Made by a program: the position numbers and the translations under genes. The notes below the pieces were generated by a model that made no database searches, was not told where the DNA came from, and worked only from the letters and a program-made list of their open reading frames with translations. Positions 13,591 through 17,517 of a stretch of DNA of 17,517 nt are shown here, one piece after another; position 1 is the stretch's first letter, and every line of letters starts with the position of its first letter. Source of the DNA: an uncultured Collinsella sp. (lineage in GTDB: Bacteria > Actinomycetota > Coriobacteriia > Coriobacteriales > Coriobacteriaceae). Location: positions 1-17,517 of the forward strand of contig CABUGI010000036.1 in NCBI GenBank assembly GCA_902491055.1. Reading direction: 5' to 3'.

Positions 13591-14003
13591 CGACGGTTCA
13601 CCTTCATGACCACGTCGCCAATCTGGACCTCATCACCCTCGCGCAGCGTTGCGGGCTCCACCAGCTGACGGCCGTTAACGAGCGTGCCGTTCAGCGAGTT
13701 GAGGTCTTCGATGATGAGTGCCGGGCCCTGCAGCGAAAAGCGTGCGTGCGAGGCCGAGACAAACGGTTCGTTGATGCAGATGTCCGAGGACGGCGAGCGG
13801 CCCACGATGACGGGGCCGAGCATGTCTACATGGATGCCACGGATGCCGCGCGGACCCTTGTCCACATCGATCGTCCAGATAGCGGAGTCGCGGCGCTGGC
13901 CGCGTACGAGTCCCACGCCGGTTTTCATGACGGCGAACAGGAAGATGTAGAGCAGGGCGACCAGGACGATGCGGCCTGCAAAAAGGACGATATCGATGTT
14001 CAT
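13587..14003 (-). CDS. fhaB: Membrane-anchored FHA protein FhaB/FipA-like
   Basis: 138 residues. One N-terminal helix (about 5-27) anchors it in the membrane. The FHA domain (about 55-135) has GRSPSSDI, SASHARF and LNSLNGTLVNG, which form the phosphothreonine pocket. ATG at 14003 has AGGGGA nine bases upstream, overlapping the fhaA stop region; the genes are 6 nt apart, and the stop overlaps the phosphatase start. The size and layout match actinobacterial FhaB, which links PknA/PknB signalling to division and septal wall synthesis. It should recruit phosphorylated partners to the membrane. Confidence 0.92.
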   Translation of the reverse strand: MNIDIVLFAGRIVLVALLYIFLFAVMKTGVGLVRGQRRDSAIWTIDVDKGPRGIRGIHVDMLGPVIVGRSPSSDICINEPFVSASHARFSLQGPALIIEDLNSLNGTLVNGRQLVEPATLREGDEVQIGDVVMKVNRR

Positions 14004-14009
14004 AAGCGA

Positions 14010-15020
14010 CTATCCCCTAAATTCAAAGGTGCTCAGGCCAAACGTCAGCAGGTCGCCGTTGCGCAGCGGGCAGCGCGTGATGCGGCGGTTGTTGACGAGC
14101 GTGCCGTTGGTGGAATTGAGGTCCTCGATCGACCAGTCCGAACCGGTAAAGGTGAGCTGGGCGTGACGGCGCGACACGTTGGGGTCGCGCAGGGCGATGT
14201 CCGAAACCGAGCGCTCGCGACCGATGGTCACCTGCGCGGAAGTGATGCTGTGGCTCTCGCCGCTCACGACGTCGACGAGCTGGGCGAGCGGGCGCTGCGG
14301 GGCGCGGGTGCTCGCCATGTTGGAGGCAATACCGGCCGCGGCGCCAAGGCCCACGGCGGCGCCGGTCGCGGCGGCCCCGCCCATACCGGCGAGGGCATCA
14401 CGAGAGACGGTCTGCGGAACGGGGATGGGCGCGGCGGCGGGGTCGGGGACGTTGGGCGCAAAGGGATCGGCCACGGCGAGCGGGTCGGGAGCGGCGGCAC
14501 GGGGCGCCGGCTGCTGGGGCATGGCAGCGGGGCGCTGTTGCTGCGGAGCGGCGAATTGCTGCTTGCCGGCGCGGGGAGCGCTGGCGGCGCGGCTTGCGGC
14601 CGAGTTGTTCTGGCCCAGGCCATTCTGGTAGGCGCGCTCTTCCTCGTACAGACGACCGAGCGTGGGGGCGTCGACGTTCTCGGCAAAGACCGAGAACTTG
14701 CCGGCACGCAGCTGCGGGTCGATCATAAAGCGAACGAGGGGCTCGCCGACAAACACATAGCGGCGCTTTTCGGCCTGTGCCTTCACAAACTCGCGGACTT
14801 CGCGCGAAAGCTCGGGGTAGAACGGGGCGAGCATGGGATCGTCGTCGGCGGCGATCAGGATGGTATAGAGTGCCGGCGCGGTGTTGACGCCGTTGATCAC
14901 CAGAGTCTGATCCTCCATGTCGCGAGCAGCCTGCTTGGCAAGCTTCTTAAAGGAGAACGGGGCACGGGTGGCACCGAAGATGCCGGCCACGTGGTCCTCG
15001 AAGATGTTCAGGAAGTTCAC
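14010..15020 (-). CDS. fhaA: FHA-domain protein FhaA-like (DUF3662 plus FHA)
   Basis: 336 residues. GTG start at 15020 overlaps the preceding kinase stop (GTGA), with GGAGAG upstream. Residues 1 to about 115 match the FhaA N-terminal domain (DUF3662; MNFLNIFEDHVAGIFG... DPQLRAGKF). A flexible Pro/Ala/Gln-rich linker (about 140-255) follows, then the C-terminal FHA domain (about 256-335) with IGRERSVSDIAL, SRRHAQL and LNSTNGTLVNN. Actinobacterial FhaA binds phosphorylated MviN/FhaB partners and controls late wall-synthesis steps. The layout is the usual one for the family. Strong coupling to the upstream kinase suggests joint production. Confidence 0.93.
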   Translation of the reverse strand: MNFLNIFEDHVAGIFGATRAPFSFKKLAKQAARDMEDQTLVINGVNTAPALYTILIAADDDPMLAPFYPELSREVREFVKAQAEKRRYVFVGEPLVRFMIDPQLRAGKFSVFAENVDAPTLGRLYEEERAYQNGLGQNNSAASRAASAPRAGKQQFAAPQQQRPAAMPQQPAPRAAAPDPLAVADPFAPNVPDPAAAPIPVPQTVSRDALAGMGGAAATGAAVGLGAAAGIASNMASTRAPQRPLAQLVDVVSGESHSITSAQVTIGRERSVSDIALRDPNVSRRHAQLTFTGSDWSIEDLNSTNGTLVNNRRITRCPLRNGDLLTFGLSTFEFRG

Positions 15021-16870
15021 GAAAGATCACTCTCCGTATAGGTTCTTTGGTATCCGAGCAAATATAGGCATATCCCAACGATTATAGAGGATAGGGTTCC
15101 CGCAACCGCCGCCTTGACGACGACCGCGGCCGCAAGACTGGCAATTTCCATATGGTGTGCAAGACAGAGTGCCGCCGCGGAGCCTATTCCGCAGCCGGCG
15201 ATGGCAGCGATTGCAGTCAGGTTCGAGCCCTGCTCGGCACGCTTGGCATGGGCGTTGAGCAGCAGAGATGTCAGTGCAGCTGTCGCCGCGACGAGCACGA
15301 CGGCAGCCCAGAAGAGCATGTCTCCCAGTGCCGCGGCAACATTGCCGAGCCCCAGTACGCCTCCGGCGGAAAGCGCAACCGTAGCCAGGCGGCCAAAAAG
15401 TGCGCCCATCCCCGTGGCGGCCGCGGCGCTTGCCGGGCCGAGCCAAAAGGCAGCGATGCCGGCGGCGACCCCGGCGGCAAGGAGGGCGTCGCCCGTTAGA
15501 CAGCCAAGTGCCACCGCGCAGGTGAGCGCGGCGCTCGCGGCGGCCTCGGTACGGCCCCAGGCGATCCACCAACCGGACATGGTGGCGGCAAAGAGCACCG
15601 CGACGGGCAGCATCGACAGGATGCCCTGCGCCTGCATGGTGGCGTTAGCCATAAGTACCAAAAAGCCCACGGCCGAGATAGCCGAGCCAATCTGCGGGGC
15701 CAGGCCGGCGGCCGCCCCAATCGCGATGGCCGCGGCAATAAGTCCGGGAAGCGCCGCGACGCCAGCCGTCTGCATGATCAAAAAGCTAAAGGCACCACAC
15801 GTTAGCGCCGAGATGGCGCGCATGGTGTAATCGCGCGCGTGGCTCCAGCGCGTGCCGGCCCAACCAAGCGCGGGGTCGACCTCGATGGTGTCGTCCTCAT
15901 AGGGCAACGATTCGATATCGTCTGCCGCGTGCTCGTCATCCGACAGCTCGCCCACCATCTGCTCCAGGCTGCGACGGCCCTCGCGCACGCTGCCCAAGCC
16001 GGCGAGCAGCTGGTCGCAAAATGCCTCGATGCTGTTAGGGCGGTCTTGCGGCATGGGGGAGAGGGCGCTCATGAGCGCAGCCTCGGCTCCCGGGGGAAAG
16101 TGCGGGATGAGCTCGCTGGGATAGGTGGCACCGCCGATGATACGGCCGAGCGAGTCGCCGGGCGTGGCGGCCATAAAGGGAGCGCTGCCGCACAGGCCCT
16201 CGTAGATCACACAGGCGAGGGCAAAGACATCGGCGCGCTCGTCAACCGTGCCAGTTTCGATGTCGAGCTGCTCGGGTGGCATGTAGCCGATGGTGCCGCC
16301 GCGCGAGCCGCCAAAGCCGCCGGCAGACGACAGCCGCGCCATGCCAAAGTCGGTGAGCTTTACATTGCCCGAGTGGTCGATGAGCACGTTGGCGGGCTTA
16401 ATATCCAGGTGGAGCACGCCGTTGCTATGGGCGAAGGTGAGCGCCTGGCCCAGCGCGTCGGCAATTGCCGCGGCCTCGTCAAAGGTGAGCGAATGGCCGT
16501 CCACGCGATGCAAAAAGTCGGCGAGCGACATGCCGTCGACATATTCCATGACGAGGTAGGCATAGGCGGTATCGTGCGTAAAGTCGATAACCTGCACGAT
16601 ATTGGGATGTTGAAGCATGGCGGCGGTGTGTGCCTCGCGCAGGACATCCATGATGTCGCTGGCGGGCATGCCGGCGCCGTTGATAAGGGGGATGCGCTTA
16701 ATGGCGACGCGACGGCGCAGGTGCGTGTCGCGGCAAATCTCGATGGAGCCAAAACCGCCGGTCGCAAGCGTCTCGAGCGGCTGGAACCGCTTGAGCAGCT
16801 CGCGAGAGCTGGTGCCCTCCAAGGGAACGTCCGGCGAGAACCGGGCGGTATGTTGCGAGAAAAGCGGCAT
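15017..16870 (-). CDS. Membrane Ser/Thr kinase with non-RD catalytic loop and polytopic C-terminus
   Basis: 617 residues from ATG at 16870 (GAGGG six bases upstream); a TTG two codons earlier is less likely. Residues about 28-295 are a Hanks-type kinase: Gly loop ATGGFGSIEI, Lys58 in VAIKRI, catalytic loop HLDIKPAN (154-161), DFG (175-177) and GYMPPEQ. The catalytic loop has Leu in place of the usual Arg (HRD), making it a non-RD kinase that may not need activation-loop phosphorylation. An acidic linker (about 305-335) precedes a hydrophobic Ala/Gly-rich half (about 353-607) with roughly eight membrane helices and no PASTA or other sensor domain. In mycobacteria the second kinase of this cluster is PknA, with one helix; this protein stands in a different place (first gene) and has another topology, so it is not called PknA. 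It is translationally coupled to fhaA and leads the operon. Confidence 0.9.
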   Translation of the reverse strand: MPLFSQHTARFSPDVPLEGTSSRELLKRFQPLETLATGGFGSIEICRDTHLRRRVAIKRIPLINGAGMPASDIMDVLREAHTAAMLQHPNIVQVIDFTHDTAYAYLVMEYVDGMSLADFLHRVDGHSLTFDEAAAIADALGQALTFAHSNGVLHLDIKPANVLIDHSGNVKLTDFGMARLSSAGGFGGSRGGTIGYMPPEQLDIETGTVDERADVFALACVIYEGLCGSAPFMAATPGDSLGRIIGGATYPSELIPHFPPGAEAALMSALSPMPQDRPNSIEAFCDQLLAGLGSVREGRRSLEQMVGELSDDEHAADDIESLPYEDDTIEVDPALGWAGTRWSHARDYTMRAISALTCGAFSFLIMQTAGVAALPGLIAAAIAIGAAAGLAPQIGSAISAVGFLVLMANATMQAQGILSMLPVAVLFAATMSGWWIAWGRTEAAASAALTCAVALGCLTGDALLAAGVAAGIAAFWLGPASAAAATGMGALFGRLATVALSAGGVLGLGNVAAALGDMLFWAAVVLVAATAALTSLLLNAHAKRAEQGSNLTAIAAIAGCGIGSAAALCLAHHMEIASLAAAVVVKAAVAGTLSSIIVGICLYLLGYQRTYTESDLS

Positions 16871-16950
16871 GGCCAACCCTCGTGCGTTTAAAGTTCGTTT
16901 GCGAGCGGCGGGCGCGGAGCCGAGCCGTTCGCGGTGGCATAGATGCTGCT

Positions 16951-16959
16951 AGTGTAGCA
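16951..16959 (-). promoter_or_regulatory. Candidate extended -10 promoter of the kinase operon
   Basis: The minus strand reads TGCTACACT, an extended -10 (TGnTAnnnT), about 80 nt upstream of the kinase start at 16870. No good -35 is seen. It lies just downstream of a hairpin and T-run (16976-17016) that could end transcription from the preceding gene. Confidence 0.4.
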
Positions 16960-16976
16960 CGCTCGGGTGCATGGGG

Positions 16977-17016
16977 AGGAAAACGGGGACGGGGCGACAT
17001 TCTTCTTGGCCCCGTC
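16977..17016 (-). terminator. Hairpin and T-run between the 17255 gene and the kinase operon
   Basis: GACGGGGC and GCCCCGTC (16988-16995 with 17009-17016) form an 8-bp stem; on the minus strand it is followed by CCCGTTTTCC. It could end transcription of the minus-strand gene whose stop is at 17255, before the kinase promoter. Confidence 0.45.
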
Positions 17017-17027
17017 TTGAGCCGTCC

Positions 17028-17197
17028 GGAAAATGCACCCCAGTTCTCAGCCAAATAATGGGATGCGCTTTCCCAATGGGGCATACTGCGGAAACTGCAT
17101 CCCAGAATATTGGCCCAGAATGGGATGCAGTTTCCGAATCGACGCCCAAAGGGAAACCGCATCCCGCTTTGGAACGCCAAAACGGGATGCGGTTTCC
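17028..17197. repeat. Six 14-bp repeats in alternating orientation, 62-bp period
   Basis: Copies of GGGATGCRGTTTCC or its complement start at 17028 (-, degenerate), 17060 (+), 17090 (-), 17122 (+), 17152 (-) and 17184 (+), with 32/30/32/30/32-bp steps. Pairs 17090/17122 and 17152/17184 form perfect 16- and 15-bp stems; the second loop contains a further TTTGG/CCAAA stem. Bases that differ between the two stems (CTGCA/TGCAG versus CCGCA/TGCGG) change on both arms. No CRISPR-like unique spacers are present. The function is unknown: it could be a transcript-stabilising or terminator set, an operator array or a mobile palindromic repeat. Confidence 0.8.
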
Positions 17198-17254
17198 GCT
17201 GTCAGTCTAAGTTACGCCTAAGCAGGCGGCCGGAGCTTGGGCCCCGTGCTCGGG

Positions 17255-17517
17255 TTAGCGCTTCTTCTTGTTCTTCTTCTGCTTGCGCTGCTTGCCCTTG
17301 GTCTCCTGGGGCTTGTCGGCCTTGTCGCCCTGCTTGGCCTCGGCGGCGGCCTTTTCTGCCTTCATCTTCTTGCGCTTGGTCTCGATGCGGAGTTTTTTGT
17401 TGATGCGGGCCTTGAGGAAGGGGCCGAACTGCTCGGCATCGCCACGGACGAAGGTGTCCTTGGGGATCGTCACGCCCTGGTCGGCGAACATGGCCACAAA
17501 GATGCGCTCGCCGTCGA
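17255..17517 (-). CDS. Unidentified protein, C-terminal part with Lys-rich tail (cut by window edge)
   Basis: The frame is open from the window end to TAA at 17255-17257, and residues upstream of the ATG at 17497 (DGERIFVA) continue it, so only about 86 C-terminal residues are visible. A short ordered part (FADQGVTIPKDTF, EQFGPFLKARINKKLR) is followed by about 45 residues rich in Lys, Ala, Gln and Glu ending KKNKKKR. Such basic tails are common on RNA- or ribosome-binding proteins; I do not recognise the family and give no function. Confidence 0.7.
   Translation of the reverse strand, partial: DGERIFVAMFADQGVTIPKDTFVRGDAEQFGPFLKARINKKLRIETKRKKMKAEKAAAEAKQGDKADKPQETKGKQRKQKKNKKKR

Noticed and set aside
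15839..16891. Plus-strand 350-codon frame opposite the first kinase
   Set aside because: Antisense shadow of a gene with clear kinase motifs; similar long shadows occur opposite pknB, pstP and fhaA.
17028..17197. CRISPR array
   Set aside because: Repeats are short and alternate in orientation, intervals are only 16-18 bp and partly palindromic, and there are no cas genes.

Overview
The window looks like the chromosome of a Coriobacteriia actinobacterium, most likely Collinsella or a close relative. This is an inference from gene content: the actinobacterial pknB / rodA-pbpA / pstP / fhaB / fhaA cell-envelope signalling cluster, high GC with strong GC3, and Actinomycetota-type FHA proteins (FhaA N-terminal domain plus FHA). 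No 16S rRNA or other taxonomic marker is present.

Left part (1 to about 4124): cargo and right end of an integrated mobile element. From left to right it holds the end of a calcineurin-like phosphoesterase; a convergent coiled-coil gene broken by an in-frame amber stop; a gene-poor AT-richer stretch with hairpins and one possible small ORF; a two-gene minus-strand operon (excisionase-like HTH protein, then a winged-helix protein); and an intact minus-strand tyrosine integrase. Just outside the integrase start lies a 45-nt copy of the 3' end of a tRNA, inferred to be tRNA-Arg(CCU), running from anticodon loop to CCA. This is the attR. The intact tRNA and attL should lie left of the window.

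Middle part (about 4124 to 6605): the graveyard of an older, related element. It contains a degenerate second tRNA-end copy, a 38-residue hydrophobic peptide gene whose Shine-Dalgarno sequence sits in a hairpin (a type I toxin-like layout), an IS110-family transposase with structured flanks, an inverted decayed relative of the small-peptide locus with its own terminator, a 64-bp scrap of an integrase gene, and another nearly exact attR copy. This fits serial integration at one tRNA gene, with the newest element nearest the tRNA and the oldest, decayed one pushed right.

Right part (6648 to 16.9 kb): a minus-strand operon. In transcription order it is a membrane Ser/Thr kinase of non-RD type with a polytopic C-terminal half; FhaA; FhaB; a PP2C phosphatase with a long Pro/Ala/Glu-rich N-terminus and one membrane helix; a single polypeptide fusing a SEDS (RodA/FtsW) glycosyltransferase to a class B penicillin-binding protein; and PknB with four PASTA domains. 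A 15-bp terminator hairpin closes the operon. Three of the five junctions are 4-nt overlaps or a 6-nt gap, so the front genes are probably translationally coupled. The set should couple sensing of peptidoglycan or lipid II (PASTA) through phosphorylation (kinases), dephosphorylation (PP2C) and phosphothreonine-reading adaptors (FHA) to wall synthesis (SEDS-PBP).

Far right: between the operon and the 3' end of an unidentified gene with a Lys-rich tail lies a regular array of six 14-bp repeats in strictly alternating orientation, with a 62-bp period (30/32-bp steps). Two pairs form perfect 15-16-bp hairpins with compensatory base changes.
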